Counted from the first letter of the stretch, positions 1 through 9,537 are shown. The stretch is DNA of 64,000 bases from Acinetobacter calcoaceticus (GCF_004345325.1 NZ_SLVJ01000009.1:62001-126000); one strand, 5' to 3'. The notes: generated by a model from the sequence alone, not told the origin. Translations and numbers: made by a program.

Positions 1-665
1 AATGGGCGGAGCAGGGCAACTACTTGGCGATCAATCCCAGTGATGATTTACAGCTCAAGCGTCAACCTCGTGCCTTGCCAGGTTTGATCGATATCGAGAC
101 AGTCAATCAGATCATGGATCAAGCCCCGCCTGAAAAACCGATTGAAAAACAGCTGTGGTATCGTGACCGCGCATTGTTGGAATTGTTATATTCCAGTGGC
201 CTGCGTTTGGCGGAAATACAGGGCTTGGATATTCGAGATATTGATTTTGGGCGCTTGTTACTGCGGATTACTGGTAAGGGCAATAAAACCCGTATCGTGC
301 CTTTTGGCGGTAAAGCCAAAAGCAGTTTGATCGAATGGCTACAAATCTATCGCATTTGGCAGGGTGAATTTAGCCCTGAGTCAGCAGTATTTATTAGCCA
401 AAAAGGTGCCAGACTCAGCACACGTCAAATTGAAAACCGGGTGAAGTATCAAGCACAACGCGCCGGGGTCAATGTCGATTTGCACCCGCATTTATTAAGA
501 CACTGTTTTGCCACCCATATGTTGGCCAATAGCCGAGATCTACGCGCCGTGCAGGAAATGCTTGGACACAGTAATTTGACCACAACTCAGATTTATACCC
601 ATGTTGATTTTGAGCATTTGGCGCAGGTTTACGACCAAGCGCATCCTCGCGCACATAAACCTTAA
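1..665 (+). CDS. xerC: Tyrosine recombinase XerC (5' end outside window)
   Basis: Site-specific recombinase that, with XerD, resolves chromosome dimers at dif during division. The reading frame is open from base 3 (TGG codon) with no upstream start in the window, so the N-terminal SAM-like DNA-binding domain is mostly cut off and only the catalytic domain is seen. All catalytic positions of the family are present: Arg in GLRLAE, Lys in GKGNKTR, HLLR (His-x-x-Arg), His in LGHSNLTT and the nucleophile Tyr in TQIYTHV. The internal TTG at 24 is not a credible start because homologous sequence continues upstream. The C-terminus ends shortly after the Tyr, as in XerC. XerD or a phage integrase is an alternative, but the motif spelling fits chromosomal XerC. 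Confidence 0.9.
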   Translation, partial: WAEQGNYLAINPSDDLQLKRQPRALPGLIDIETVNQIMDQAPPEKPIEKQLWYRDRALLELLYSSGLRLAEIQGLDIRDIDFGRLLLRITGKGNKTRIVPFGGKAKSSLIEWLQIYRIWQGEFSPESAVFISQKGARLSTRQIENRVKYQAQRAGVNVDLHPHLLRHCFATHMLANSRDLRAVQEMLGHSNLTTTQIYTHVDFEHLAQVYDQAHPRAHKP

Positions 666-711
666 TCTGACGATTGCAGGATAGAGTGATTGAATCGCTT
701 GCGCGCTTTAA

Positions 712-1287
712 TTAATCCTGAGCTTGAGTAGACCAGTCTTTGCGATCAATACGATAGAGCTTATGTTGCTGCAATGGACTGCTGGCATCAAGTTCGGGGT
801 GGTTGAATAGTTCTACAAAGTGCATACCTAAGCGTTGCATGACTTTTTCCGAAGGCAGATTTTGTGCAGCAGTAAAGGCCACCACCTGTTCAAGTTGTAG
901 GTGCTCGAAAGCAAAGTCGAGGCTGGCTGATGCAGCTTCGGTGGCATAGCCTAGGCCCCAATAGGCTTTGGCAAGGCGCCATCCGATTTCCACACAAGGT
1001 GAAAAAGAAAATTGGCTTGGTTGCGCATGCAGCCCTACAAAGCCAATACATTGATTACTGTCTTTGAGTGCAACTGACCAAAAGCCCCAACCTTGTTTGA
1101 GAATGTAGTCTTGGCATAAGTCAGCGAGTTGATCACTTTGCTGTTGGTCGAGTGGCTTCGGGAAATAACGCATCACTTCGGGATCGGCATTCAACGCTGC
1201 GAAGTGAGGATAATCCGCTGCGATCCAAGGTCTAATGATGAGTCGAGGGGTATGGAGTTGATGGAGTAGCATAGGTCGAATTTTCAT
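712..1287 (-). CDS. GNAT family N-acetyltransferase (RimJ/RimL type)
   Basis: Predicted acetyl-CoA-dependent N-acetyltransferase of the RimJ/RimL-like GNAT group. The N-terminal LHTPRLIIRPW is the usual beta-1 strand of these enzymes. The central GWRLAKAYWGLGYATEA carries the acetyl-CoA pyrophosphate-binding R/Q-x-x-G-x-G/A region, and the C-terminal NLPSEKVMQRLGM matches the family's N-x-x-S-x-x-x-M-x-K/R-L-G motif. The substrate cannot be told. Start choice is uncertain: ATGs lie at 1320, 1287 and 1272. The homologous part begins only after the last one, and none has a strong ribosome-binding site. It is convergent with xerC, with about 46 bases between the stops. Confidence 0.8.
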   Translation of the reverse strand: MKIRPMLLHQLHTPRLIIRPWIAADYPHFAALNADPEVMRYFPKPLDQQQSDQLADLCQDYILKQGWGFWSVALKDSNQCIGFVGLHAQPSQFSFSPCVEIGWRLAKAYWGLGYATEAASASLDFAFEHLQLEQVVAFTAAQNLPSEKVMQRLGMHFVELFNHPELDASSPLQQHKLYRIDRKDWSTQAQD

Positions 1288-1320
1288 GAAAGTGCTTGAT
1301 ATCGTATATAGATACAGCAT

Positions 1321-1835
1321 AGAAATGATCCGTCAATGATTGCCAACAAATTTCCAGAATTATTCCAGTGTGTGTATTTTCATCATGCCGTGATCAAAGT
1401 GTGAAAATATAGCTGGCATCAATCAGCAAATGTGTAAGCGACTGGATTTTATTGGAGAAAATTTTGTAGTAATTTTATCTAATATGACAGTTAATTAAAC
1501 GTTTTTATCGCTTCAATCAGAAAATGGAATATCTGGTTTTTGATCGAATCCAGCCTAATTGTGAGAATGATTCTAATCTCTATTTTTGGATAAATGTGAT
1601 TGAAATCAAGTGTTAATAATGATTTTTTGCCCAAACTCTGTAAGCTTTGAGTTTAAGCTTAGGGTTAAAATGAACCATGCGTTCAGAGTTTTTACGCTTT
1701 TTTACAGCTCTTTTTGGAATTGTGACTTGACCGAAATGCCAAACACATTGCAAGATAGGGCACCTAAAAAATTTAAATGAAGAGTTATTATAACTTTTCT
1801 CAACATTTACTTTTGCTTAAACAGCCGAGGAATAC
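1321..1835. other. Long AT-rich intergenic region upstream of etfB
   Basis: About 500 bases between the divergent GNAT gene and etfB. No convincing ORF or strong hairpin was seen. It should hold both promoters, and its length suggests regulated etfBA expression. A Fur-like stretch near 1562-1580 is too degenerate to call. Confidence 0.5.
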
Positions 1836-2585
1836 ATGAAGGCTCTTGTTGCTGTAAAACGCGTGGTTGATGCCAACGTGAAAGTTCGCGTAAAACCGGA
1901 CAATAGTGGGGTTGACCTAACCAACGTTAAAATGTCAATCAACCCGTTTTGTGAAATTGCAGTGGAAGAAGCAGTTCGCTTAAAAGAAAAGGGAACAGTT
2001 TCAGAAATTATTGTTGTTTCAATCGGTCCTAAAGAAGCTCAAGAACAGATTCGTTCTGCAATGGCACTCGGTGCTGATCGCGGTATTCTGGTAGAGACTG
2101 CTGATGACATCGGTGCACTCGAAGTTGCAAAAATCCTCAAAGGTGTGGTCGAGCAAGAACAACCACAATTGATCCTTTTGGGTAAACAAGCCATTGATGA
2201 TGACTCAAACCAAGTCGGTCAAATGTTGGCTGCTTTACTTGGCGTAGGTCAAGGTACCTTTGCTTCAGAAGTTAAAGTAGATGGTGACAAAGTCCAAGTG
2301 ACTCGTGAAATCGACGGTGGTTTACAAACTGTTGAATTGTCACTTCCTGCGATCGTGACCACAGACTTACGTTTAAACGAGCCACGTTATGCGGCGCTTC
2401 CAAACATTATGAAAGCACGTAAAAAACCACTCGATAACAAGTCACCTGCTGATTACGGTGTAACGACTTCGACCAAACTGAAAACAGTCAAAGTTGAGCC
2501 ACCAGCAGAGCGTAAAGCGGGCGTACAAGTGAAATCTGTAGATGAGCTTGTTGAAAAATTGAAAAATGAAGCGAAAGTGATCTAA
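1836..2585 (+). CDS. etfB: Electron transfer flavoprotein beta subunit
   Basis: Beta subunit of the ETF heterodimer, which binds AMP and, with EtfA, takes electrons from acyl-CoA and other dehydrogenases and passes them to ETF:quinone oxidoreductase. The 249-residue length is standard. Visible features are the N-terminal [11 protein letters not shown] strand, the AMP-binding [14 protein letters not shown] region and the family signature around [20 protein letters not shown]. The ATG at 1836 follows a good GAGGAA ribosome-binding site. The gene lies 18 bases ahead of etfA in the usual beta-alpha order. An acyl-CoA dehydrogenase at 58186 in this window is a plausible electron donor. Confidence 0.97.
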   Translation: MKALVAVKRVVDANVKVRVKPDNSGVDLTNVKMSINPFCEIAVEEAVRLKEKGTVSEIIVVSIGPKEAQEQIRSAMALGADRGILVETADDIGALEVAKILKGVVEQEQPQLILLGKQAIDDDSNQVGQMLAALLGVGQGTFASEVKVDGDKVQVTREIDGGLQTVELSLPAIVTTDLRLNEPRYAALPNIMKARKKPLDNKSPADYGVTTSTKLKTVKVEPPAERKAGVQVKSVDELVEKLKNEAKVI

Positions 2586-2603
2586 TACAGAAGGATAAAA
2601 ATC

Positions 2604-3536
2604 ATGAGTATTTTAGTTATCGCTGAGCACGACAATAAGACACTTAACGGTGCAACTTTAAACGTTGTTGCTGCGGCACAAAAAATCGGTGGTGATATCA
2701 CTGTATTGGTAGTCGGTTCTGCTGCTCAAGCGGTTGCAGATGCATCTGCTAAAGTTGCTGGCGTAAGCAAAGTATTACTTGCTGATAACGCAGCTTATGC
2801 AAACCAACTGGCTGAAAATGTTGCGGCACTTGTGGCTGATGTTGCGAAAAGCTACAGCCATGTTTTGGCAGCATCGACCAGTAATGGTAAAAACATTTTG
2901 CCACGTGTAGCGGCTTTGCTTGATGTCAGCATGATTACTGACATTATTGCGGTTGAGTCTGCAAATAACTTCAAGCGTCCAATCTATGCGGGTAACGCGA
3001 TTGCAACTGTGCAATCAGAAGAGGCGATCGTTGTTGGTACTGTTCGTGGTACAGCGTTTGATCCAGTGGCGAGCGAAGGTGGTTCAGCTGCAGTTGAAGC
3101 AGTGAGCGAAGCTAAAGATGCGGGTATCTCTAAGTTTGTTGCTGAAGAGATTGTGAAATCTGAGCGTCCAGAATTGACTGCTGCACGTATCGTTGTTTCT
3201 GGTGGTCGTGGTGTTGGTTCAGGTGAAAACTACCACACTGTACTTGATCCGTTGGCGGACAAGCTCGGTGCTGCACAAGGTGCATCACGTGCTGCTGTTG
3301 ATGCGGGCTTTGTACCAAACGATATGCAAGTGGGTCAAACAGGTAAAATCGTTGCACCAGATCTTTATATCGCTGTTGGTATCTCAGGTGCGATTCAGCA
3401 TTTGGCCGGTATGAAAGATTCTAAAGTGATCGTTGCGATCAACAAAGATGAAGAAGCACCGATCAATGCCGTTGCAGATTACTGGTTAGTGGGTGATTTG
3501 AACGCCGTTGTTCCTGAATTGGTTTCTAAGCTTTAA
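2604..3536 (+). CDS. etfA: Electron transfer flavoprotein alpha subunit
   Basis: FAD-binding alpha subunit of ETF, 310 residues, the normal bacterial length. The C-terminal FAD domain is complete: VVSGGRGVGSGENY, then GASRAAVDAGFVPNDMQVGQ, GKIVAPDLYIAVGISGAIQH and the closing ADYWLVGDLNAVVPEL. It starts 18 bases after etfB, preceded by AAGGA, so the two are co-transcribed. An intrinsic terminator follows at 3621. Nothing looks unusual. Confidence 0.97.
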   Translation: MSILVIAEHDNKTLNGATLNVVAAAQKIGGDITVLVVGSAAQAVADASAKVAGVSKVLLADNAAYANQLAENVAALVADVAKSYSHVLAASTSNGKNILPRVAALLDVSMITDIIAVESANNFKRPIYAGNAIATVQSEEAIVVGTVRGTAFDPVASEGGSAAVEAVSEAKDAGISKFVAEEIVKSERPELTAARIVVSGGRGVGSGENYHTVLDPLADKLGAAQGASRAAVDAGFVPNDMQVGQTGKIVAPDLYIAVGISGAIQHLAGMKDSKVIVAINKDEEAPINAVADYWLVGDLNAVVPELVSKL

Positions 3537-3620
3537 TCTCTTGATCAGTGTTTTGGGTTTTAAGGTGTGATTGAATCAGCCAGCTAATGATGACCTGAAA
3601 GACCTTGATATTGAAGTGAA

Positions 3621-3655
3621 AAAATGCCCTAAGTTCTGCTTAGGGCATTTTTTGT
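3621..3655 (+). terminator. Intrinsic terminator of etfBA
   Basis: A 13-bp perfect stem (3621-3633 with 3639-3651, core ATGCCCTAAG/CTTAGGGCAT) with a 5-base loop, running into a T stretch, 85 bases after the etfA stop. The A-rich 5' flank could let it work in both directions. Confidence 0.9.
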
Positions 3656-3924
3656 AGATCATACACCTGCAGGGTATTGGACTGAATAATGAATAGAACA
3701 AGCTGAATTAAAATGTGCGTTAAATATTTTATTTATTTTATAATCAGTGTTTTAACTGAAATTTTGCTGATATTTTGATATTTAGGTAAGCTGGGTCACA
3801 TTTCTAAAGAGCATTTATTTCATTTGATCCGATAAATCAAGACCAACACTTGTTTAATTGTGTAAAAGTTGTAATCTAGATCATAGCTCTACTCATAATC
3901 TAATAACAACAAGTGGTCGTGGCG
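3656..3924. other. AT-rich spacer after etfBA
   Basis: Roughly 270 bases of AT-rich DNA between the etf terminator and the zinc-ribbon gene. No ORF, hairpin or repeat of note was found; it presumably contains the promoter of the next gene. Confidence 0.4.
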
Positions 3925-4668
3925 ATGAAATGTCAACAATGCAAACACAACAATAATCCGCAAGCACAAGTCTGTGCGCATTGTGGTTGCATGATTGACC
4001 CTATTCACCTGAGCAGCGTTCATTTGAATAGCGCGCAGGATGATAAATCCAATTCTTCCAAGCCTGTACAGCTCAATCCTGACTTAAATCACCAACACAG
4101 CATTTGCCGATTAAATGCTGAAAACAATAATAACCATTTAAAATCATGTTTGATCCTTTTGTTTATTTTTATTGTGCTTCCAATGTCGGTGGGTTTTTTT
4201 ATCAGTGTGGCTATACCGAGCATTATGGATCGAATTTATTCAGCTGCTAGCTTTGAAATACTCGATCTCGAGCCTGTGCAGCCAGAGGAGTCAAAAGCAC
4301 CATCTGATAGCAGCCAGCTTGATGCACAGCAAAGTAATGCAGCCAGTGTAGTGAAAACCCGCCGCCAACAGATGGATGAGTTGCAACTCATGTCTCAGCA
4401 GTTCTATCAGCACAATGCGCGTTTTCCGAATGATCTCAATGAATTGATCGAATTGCAGCAAAGCTCAGAGCAAGCTCAAGTGTATACAGACATTGATATA
4501 TTGAAGCAGGGTGTCATTGTTGGATTTATTGCTCAACAACCATTGCAGAAGATCTATCTCATACCTAAGGTGTTTGAATCAGCCACCTTATCGTGGTCAT
4601 GTATTACAGTGGGTTTGAGTGCTCAGGTGTTGGTTGAGTGTGTACATGTGGAGCAGGATATTTATTAA
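3925..4668 (+). CDS. Zinc-ribbon, single-TM protein with pilin-like C-terminal domain
   Basis: Not a recognised named family. From the ATG at 3925 it has an N-terminal zinc ribbon (Cys3, Cys6, Cys17, Cys20 in two C-x2-C knuckles), a polar linker, one strong transmembrane segment at about residues 73-98 (CLILLFIFIVLPMSVGFFI), then an extracytoplasmic part. The end of that part resembles the globular domain of minor pilins: an aromatic-rich region, IYLIPKV, then WSC and a final Cys that could form the usual C-terminal disulfide. The frame also opens at GTG 3913, but ATG gives the zinc ribbon at the natural N-terminus. A membrane-tethered sensor or pilus-associated protein is only a guess. It stands alone. 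Confidence 0.7.
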   Translation: MKCQQCKHNNNPQAQVCAHCGCMIDPIHLSSVHLNSAQDDKSNSSKPVQLNPDLNHQHSICRLNAENNNNHLKSCLILLFIFIVLPMSVGFFISVAIPSIMDRIYSAASFEILDLEPVQPEESKAPSDSSQLDAQQSNAASVVKTRRQQMDELQLMSQQFYQHNARFPNDLNELIELQQSSEQAQVYTDIDILKQGVIVGFIAQQPLQKIYLIPKVFESATLSWSCITVGLSAQVLVECVHVEQDIY

Positions 4669-4980
4669 TATATTGATTAAGCGATATTTAAAGATAAATT
4701 TTAGTATTGATGCATCGGCTTATCTTATTTTTAAAAATGGTTTTTTGAATTGAAATTGCATTCCAAGTTAGGTGTTTAATTACTTGAAAAGTATGCCTTG
4801 TTTATCCGATAGATTCAGTTGTGATTAAATCTTGATTTTAGATTGTTCTTTTGCAATGCAAAGCTAGTTTTTGACTAAAAAATACGCAATATATCGTGAA
4901 AATATAACGAGATAGTTCTGTATGAAAACTCACATTCTACGGGAGTTTTATGCTATAGTTAATGGCTGTTTTTTTAGAAT

Positions 4981-5010
4981 TTAGCTCAGTTTTTTAGAGC
5001 TAATTTTTTT
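4981..5010 (+). promoter_or_regulatory. Terminator-like hairpin in gyrA leader
   Basis: Stem TTAGCTC (4981-4987) with GAGCTAA (4997-5003), 9-base loop, followed by seven T residues. It lies downstream of the putative -10 at 4954 and 55 bases before gyrA, with no gene ahead of it to terminate. It could be a leader attenuator or just the end of an upstream transcript. Function is inferred from shape only. Confidence 0.5.
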
Positions 5011-5029
5011 GCAAGTTTAATGAATAAAT

Positions 5030-5050
5030 CAAGCAGTCTTTCACTGCTTG
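5030..5050 (+). promoter_or_regulatory. Hairpin abutting the gyrA ribosome-binding site
   Basis: Perfect 8-bp inverted repeat CAAGCAGT/ACTGCTTG with a 5-base loop, ending five bases before the AAGGAG ribosome-binding site (5055-5060). It may affect translation or mRNA stability. Confidence 0.5.
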
Positions 5051-5065
5051 TCATAAGGAGTATGC

Positions 5066-8000
5066 ATGAGCGTATCGGAAACTCGACCGATTGCCATTGA
5101 AGATGAGCTCAAGCACTCATATTTGGACTATGCCATGAGCGTGATTGTATCGCGTGCATTACCAGATGTGAGAGATGGTTTAAAACCTGTTCATCGTCGT
5201 GTGCTTTTTGCAATGCACGAGCTTGGCAATGACTATAATAAAGCCTATAAAAAGTCTGCTCGTGTTGTGGGTGACGTGATCGGTAAATATCACCCGCATG
5301 GTGATTCTGCTGTATATGAAACCATTGTTCGTATGGCGCAAGATTTTAGCTTGCGTTATCAGTTGGTCGATGGCCAAGGTAACTTTGGTTCTGTCGATGG
5401 CGACAGCGCGGCGGCAATGCGTTATACCGAAGTCCGGATGCGTAAGTTAACCCACGAAATTTTGGCTGATCTTGAAAAAGATACCGTCGATTGGGAAGAC
5501 AACTACGACGGTTCAGAGCGTATCCCTCAGGTGATGCCAACCCGTATTCCCAATCTGCTCATCAATGGCGCAGCAGGGATTGCGGTGGGTATGGCCACCA
5601 ATATGGCACCACACAACCTGACCGAAGTGATTCATGCCTGTTTGGCTTATGCAGATAATCCAAATATCTCGATTGAAGGATTGATGGAGCATATCTCTGG
5701 TCCAGATTTCCCTACTGGCGGGATCATCTATGGTAAATCGGGTATCGTTGATGCCTATCGTACCGGTAAAGGCCGTTTGCATATTCGTGGTAAATACCAT
5801 TTTGAAGAAGATGCCAAATCAGGTCGTACCACCATCGTCTTTACTGAAATCCCATATCAAGTCAATAAAGCCCGAACCATTGAGCGTATCGCTGAATTGG
5901 TGAAAGAGAAAAAACTTGAAGGGATCTCTGAGTTACGTGATGAGTCTGATAAAGACGGCATGCGTATCGCCATCGATTTAAAACGTGGCGAAAATGCAGA
6001 AGTGATTGTCAACAATCTGTTCTTGCATACTCAACTGGAAAATTCATTCAGCATCAACATGGTTTGCTTGGACAATGGCCAACCCAAGTTGATGAACTTA
6101 AAAGACATCGTCGCTGCATTTATTCGTCATCGCCAAGAAGTGGTGACGCGTAGAACCATGTTCGAATTGCGTAAGGCACGTGAACGTGGCCATATCTTAG
6201 AAGGCCTAACGGTCGCGCTTGCCAACATCGATGCGATTATTGAAACCATTAAAACTTCTGCCAACCCTGCTGAAGCGCGTGAACGTTTACAGACTGGTGA
6301 GTGGGCAGGTGGTGGTGTCATCGCATTGTTGGAAAAAGCCGGTTCAGTATCGGTTCGCCCTGAAGAGATTGAAGGTGAAGATCCACAACGCCCATTTGGT
6401 CTAGATGGCGCGATTTATCGCTTATCTCCGACCCAAGTCAGCGCAATCTTAGAACTTCGTTTACATCGTTTAACCGGTCTAGAACAAGACAAGTTACACG
6501 CTGAATATACTGAGATTCTGGGTCAAATTGCTGAATTGACTGCGATTTTAAATGACTTTAATTTGTTGATGAATGTCATCCGCGAAGAATTGGCTTTGAT
6601 CTTGCAACAATATGGTGATGGTCGTCGTACTGAAATCGTGGAATCTCGTATTGATTTCTCACGTGAAGACTTGATCCCTGAAGAGCAAATGGTCTTGACC
6701 GTGTCTCAAACCGGTTATGCTAAAACACAACCGCTTTCTGACTATGCTGCACAACGTCGTGGTGGTCGCGGTAAATCTGCAACCTCGATGAAAGATGATG
6801 ATTTCATTCAACATTTGATCGTAACGTCGAGTCATGCAACCGTGTTGTGCTTTACCAACGTAGGTAAAGTCTATCGCTTGCGTGTGTTTGAAGTGCCTCA
6901 AGCATCTCGTGGTGCCAAAGGCCGTCCAATGGTCAACTTGTTGCCACTGGATGCTACTGAAACCATTACCGCGATTTTACCGGTCATTGAAGCACCGAAG
7001 AAATTCAATGAACGTTTGACTCAATTTAAAACCTGGGTCAACGGCAATGCCACAGCTCTGCAGTTAAATGCAGTCATTCAAGGGCATTATGCTGCACTTG
7101 AAACTGAAATCACCGCCAATGAAGCCGCGACTGATGAAATTTCTGCAAACCTTGCGCTGTTGTTAAAGCAAATCGTATCTGAATTGGATGCGACTGATCT
7201 CGATGAAGAAACCGTGGCTGAGTTTGCTCAACAAGCAGATGCGCTTGGTAAAGACTATTTTGTCTTCATGGCAACTGCATCGGGTACTGTGAAACGTGTG
7301 GCCTTAGAACAGTTCAGTAATGTACGTTCGAATGGTTTACGTGCCATCGAGTTGAACGAAGAAGACACCTTGATTGGTGTGGCCATTACCGATGGCGAGC
7401 AACAAATTATGTTGTTCTCGAATGAAGGTAAGGCGATTCGTTTTGCTGAAACTGATGTACGGGCGATGGGTCGTACCGCCAAAGGCGTACGTGGTATGCG
7501 TGTTGCCTTGGCTGCTGCGCAAGCCGAAGAAGTTGAAGATCAAGAACTTGATACTGAAGACGAAGACAATGCTGACACCAATGTGGTGAGTCGTATTGTG
7601 TCGTTGGTGGTGGTACCAGAAACCGGTGAAGTGCTGTGCGCATGTGCCAATGGTTATGGTAAACGTACCCCAGTTGGTGAGTTCCCGACCAAGAAGCGTG
7701 GCGGTAAAGGGGTGATTGCGATCAAGACCTCAGAACGTAACGGTGAATTGATTGGTGCTGTGTCGATCGATGAAAGCAAAGAGTTAATGTTGATTTCTGA
7801 TGGCGGCACATTGGTGCGTACTCGTGCAGCCGAAGTGGCAACCACAGGTCGTAATGCGCAAGGTGTACGCTTGATCCGCTTGGGTCAAGAAGAAATCTTG
7901 GTTCGCGTGGTGTCTATCGAAGCAGTGGAAGAAGATGAATTCGTTGAGGTGACTGAAGATGAGTCAACAACGGATGCTTTAGAAACCACACAAAACGCAG

Positions 8001-8077
8001 CAGACATCGATTTGCAAAATGCCGATGCTCAAGAGATTGATACCTCTGAAACCGATGAAAAATCTACAGATGAGTAA
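5066..8077 (+). CDS. gyrA: DNA gyrase subunit A (long form with CTD insertions)
   Basis: Catalytic subunit of gyrase, which introduces negative supercoils with GyrB. The breakage-reunion domain is canonical: catalytic Tyr120 ([10 protein letters not shown]) and the quinolone-resistance region [14 protein letters not shown] with Ser81 and Glu85, the susceptible-type residues in Acinetobacter numbering. The GyrA box QRRGGRGK is present. At 1003 residues it is much longer than E. coli GyrA (875). Extra sequence lies in the C-terminal beta-pinwheel: about 90 mostly helical residues at roughly 639-729, an acidic insert at about 817-841 and a long acidic tail from about 955. The start has a strong AAGGAG site. 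It is monocistronic, with a terminator directly after. Confidence 0.98.
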   Translation: MSVSETRPIAIEDELKHSYLDYAMSVIVSRALPDVRDGLKPVHRRVLFAMHELGNDYNKAYKKSARVVGDVIGKYHPHGDSAVYETIVRMAQDFSLRYQLVDGQGNFGSVDGDSAAAMRYTEVRMRKLTHEILADLEKDTVDWEDNYDGSERIPQVMPTRIPNLLINGAAGIAVGMATNMAPHNLTEVIHACLAYADNPNISIEGLMEHISGPDFPTGGIIYGKSGIVDAYRTGKGRLHIRGKYHFEEDAKSGRTTIVFTEIPYQVNKARTIERIAELVKEKKLEGISELRDESDKDGMRIAIDLKRGENAEVIVNNLFLHTQLENSFSINMVCLDNGQPKLMNLKDIVAAFIRHRQEVVTRRTMFELRKARERGHILEGLTVALANIDAIIETIKTSANPAEARERLQTGEWAGGGVIALLEKAGSVSVRPEEIEGEDPQRPFGLDGAIYRLSPTQVSAILELRLHRLTGLEQDKLHAEYTEILGQIAELTAILNDFNLLMNVIREELALILQQYGDGRRTEIVESRIDFSREDLIPEEQMVLTVSQTGYAKTQPLSDYAAQRRGGRGKSATSMKDDDFIQHLIVTSSHATVLCFTNVGKVYRLRVFEVPQASRGAKGRPMVNLLPLDATETITAILPVIEAPKKFNERLTQFKTWVNGNATALQLNAVIQGHYAALETEITANEAATDEISANLALLLKQIVSELDATDLDEETVAEFAQQADALGKDYFVFMATASGTVKRVALEQFSNVRSNGLRAIELNEEDTLIGVAITDGEQQIMLFSNEGKAIRFAETDVRAMGRTAKGVRGMRVALAAAQAEEVEDQELDTEDEDNADTNVVSRIVSLVVVPETGEVLCACANGYGKRTPVGEFPTKKRGGKGVIAIKTSERNGELIGAVSIDESKELMLISDGGTLVRTRAAEVATTGRNAQGVRLIRLGQEEILVRVVSIEAVEEDEFVEVTEDESTTDALETTQNAADIDLQNADAQEIDTSETDEKSTDE

Positions 8078-8093
8078 TTGATACTCGGATAAG

Positions 8094-8119
8094 AAGGACG
8101 CTGCGGCGTCCTTTTTTTT
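8094..8119 (+). terminator. gyrA terminator
   Basis: GGACGC/GCGTCC stem (8096-8101 with 8106-8111), TGCG loop and eight T residues, 18 bases after the gyrA stop. Confidence 0.95.
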
Positions 8120-8258
8120 ATGTCAAATATGATCTATTTTTCATGCCGCTGTTGTGTCGATGTTTGGGTTGCAAAACGAGGCTTGCGACGCGGAGCCAAG
8201 GTGGCTATATTGGAAAATATTATTTTTTAGCGTTTGATTCATATCAAAAAAGAAGAGC

Positions 8259-8813
8259 ATGATGAAAAATTTTTTACTTATCGTAATAATAACTTTTGGA
8301 TTGGTGGGCTGTGATCGGATAGGCAGTTTTATCAGTACGCAGATAGATAAATACACACCAACATCAAGCATAGAGCAAGATCAAAAAGCGGCTCAGCTCT
8401 ATCGTGCGCTGCAACTTCGCCAAACCAAAGTGATATTGTCCTTGATTGATGGTCCAGCAAAAGTGGACTTTGAAAAGTTCTCACCCGAAGAGATCAAAAC
8501 ATTTATTCAATTGGTGCCTGAGCAACAACCGACCTCCATGGACATTATCAATACCAGTAAAACGGTATCTACTGAGACTGGAAAATTAACCTCAGTGGTC
8601 TATCGTTATACCTATCCAGATCGGTATATTGACTTTAGTGTGGCTTTTGATGGGCATGATGCTTCTGAAAAAATCATGATTTTCGGGATTTATCAAACAA
8701 TGGATAAGGATGCAGCGGACAATAGCGAGCCTGCTTCTGTTGCCGTGCCTGAGGCCAGCGCTGTGGCGACGGATACCCCTGATCAAACTCAAGCAGCAAA
8801 AATGACGATCTAG
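8259..8813 (+). CDS. Small lipoprotein, first of a tandem paralogous pair
   Basis: Unrecognised 184-residue lipoprotein. The signal peptide ends in a clear lipobox LVGC (Cys18) and residue +2 is Asp, which in enterobacterial rules would favour inner-membrane retention. The mature part shares EQDQKAAQLYRAL, LVPEQQP and a VVYRYTYPDRYIDFSVAF strand region with the next gene, in the same order, so the two arose by duplication. The C-terminal 40 residues are low-complexity Ala/Asp/Thr. The start is an ATG after GAAGAG; a second ATG follows at once. The fold and role are unknown. Confidence 0.8.
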   Translation: MMKNFLLIVIITFGLVGCDRIGSFISTQIDKYTPTSSIEQDQKAAQLYRALQLRQTKVILSLIDGPAKVDFEKFSPEEIKTFIQLVPEQQPTSMDIINTSKTVSTETGKLTSVVYRYTYPDRYIDFSVAFDGHDASEKIMIFGIYQTMDKDAADNSEPASVAVPEASAVATDTPDQTQAAKMTI

Positions 8814-8903
8814 TACATGCATCGACTGCAAATATACAAATCTCTTTAGCTTTGCTAACAGTCACCGATTCGGGCTGCCAATACACTCTATAAGTTGTGT
8901 GTT

Positions 8904-8928
8904 GCAGCACCGATGATCTCGGTGTTGC
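8904..8928. other. Hairpin between the paralogous lipoprotein genes
   Basis: A 10-bp stem GCAGCACCGA/TCGGTGTTGC (one G-U pair) with a 5-base loop, without a T tract. It could stabilise or process a shared transcript; it is not a convincing terminator. Confidence 0.4.
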
Positions 8929-8982
8929 ATTTGAGATTTGAAGCAAGAAAAATAAAATCAGAACAACAATAAGAGTATATCT

Positions 8983-9486
8983 GTGAAGATCATAAAATTA
9001 CTTATGCTGCTGAGTCTCGGTTTAGGCAGCAGTGCATGTGAGCGTATAGAAGAAAGTGTACAGGGTCTACTGCAGCAACCGCAGCATAAACCGCAACTGC
9101 AGATATCTACTTTGGCGCAAGATCAAAAAGCGGCTGCATTATATACGGCATTGCAGGCGGAAGATCTGCCTCGTGTGACGGCATTGCTGGATAAAAGCTT
9201 GCAACAACAAATCAAAAACGCGCCTTCAACCATTGAGCATATGTTTAGATTGATACCCGCTGAGGCACCCAGTCAGAGCCAGGTGGTCGCAGCCAATCAT
9301 ACAACTGCGGCACATGTCGGGCCGACAACCACAGTGATTTATTTATATGAATACCCCAAGCTGAGTATCGTGATGACCGTGGTTTTTCAGGGTGATACAG
9401 GTGGGGATCGGGTATTGGCACTGGTCGTGGATCAACTCGATCAAGTCGATCCACCCAGCAAGGGACAAGATGCAGCAACGCTATAG
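8983..9486 (+). CDS. Small lipoprotein, second of a tandem paralogous pair
   Basis: Unrecognised 167-residue predicted lipoprotein, paralogue of the gene at 8259. It starts with GTG after an AAGAG site. The signal peptide runs to Cys19, with a weaker lipobox (SSAC) than its neighbour and Glu at +2. Shared landmarks are AQDQKAAALYTALQ, LIPAEAPS and TVIYLYEYPKLSIVMTVVF, aligned with the neighbour's counterparts at about the same spacing. The gap of 169 bases between the genes contains a hairpin but no terminator, so co-transcription is possible. The pair might form a heteromer or act at different membranes; this is speculation. Confidence 0.78.
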   Translation: MKIIKLLMLLSLGLGSSACERIEESVQGLLQQPQHKPQLQISTLAQDQKAAALYTALQAEDLPRVTALLDKSLQQQIKNAPSTIEHMFRLIPAEAPSQSQVVAANHTTAAHVGPTTTVIYLYEYPKLSIVMTVVFQGDTGGDRVLALVVDQLDQVDPPSKGQDAATL

Positions 9487-9537
9487 CTGCTGCATGTGAA
9501 ACTGCCATGAAAAAGCATCACGAGCAGTGAGCTAAAA

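Larger units (their letters stand above)
4669..5065. other. gyrA upstream region with structured leader
   Basis: About 400 AT-rich bases. The last 110 carry a possible -10 (TATAGT at 4954-4959, no good -35 seen), a terminator-like hairpin and a second hairpin next to the gyrA ribosome-binding site, listed separately. The first 280 bases show nothing recognisable. Confidence 0.5.

Noticed and set aside
1562..1580. Fur-like palindrome upstream of etfB
   Set aside because: Only about half of the 19 consensus positions match, and etf is not a typical Fur target.
5305..5330. Fluoroquinolone resistance change in gyrA
   Set aside because: Residues 81 and 85 are the susceptible-type Ser and Glu.
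8674..8946. 90-codon minus-strand ORF across the lipoprotein gap
   Set aside because: It overlaps two real genes' territory with no domain, signal or start support.
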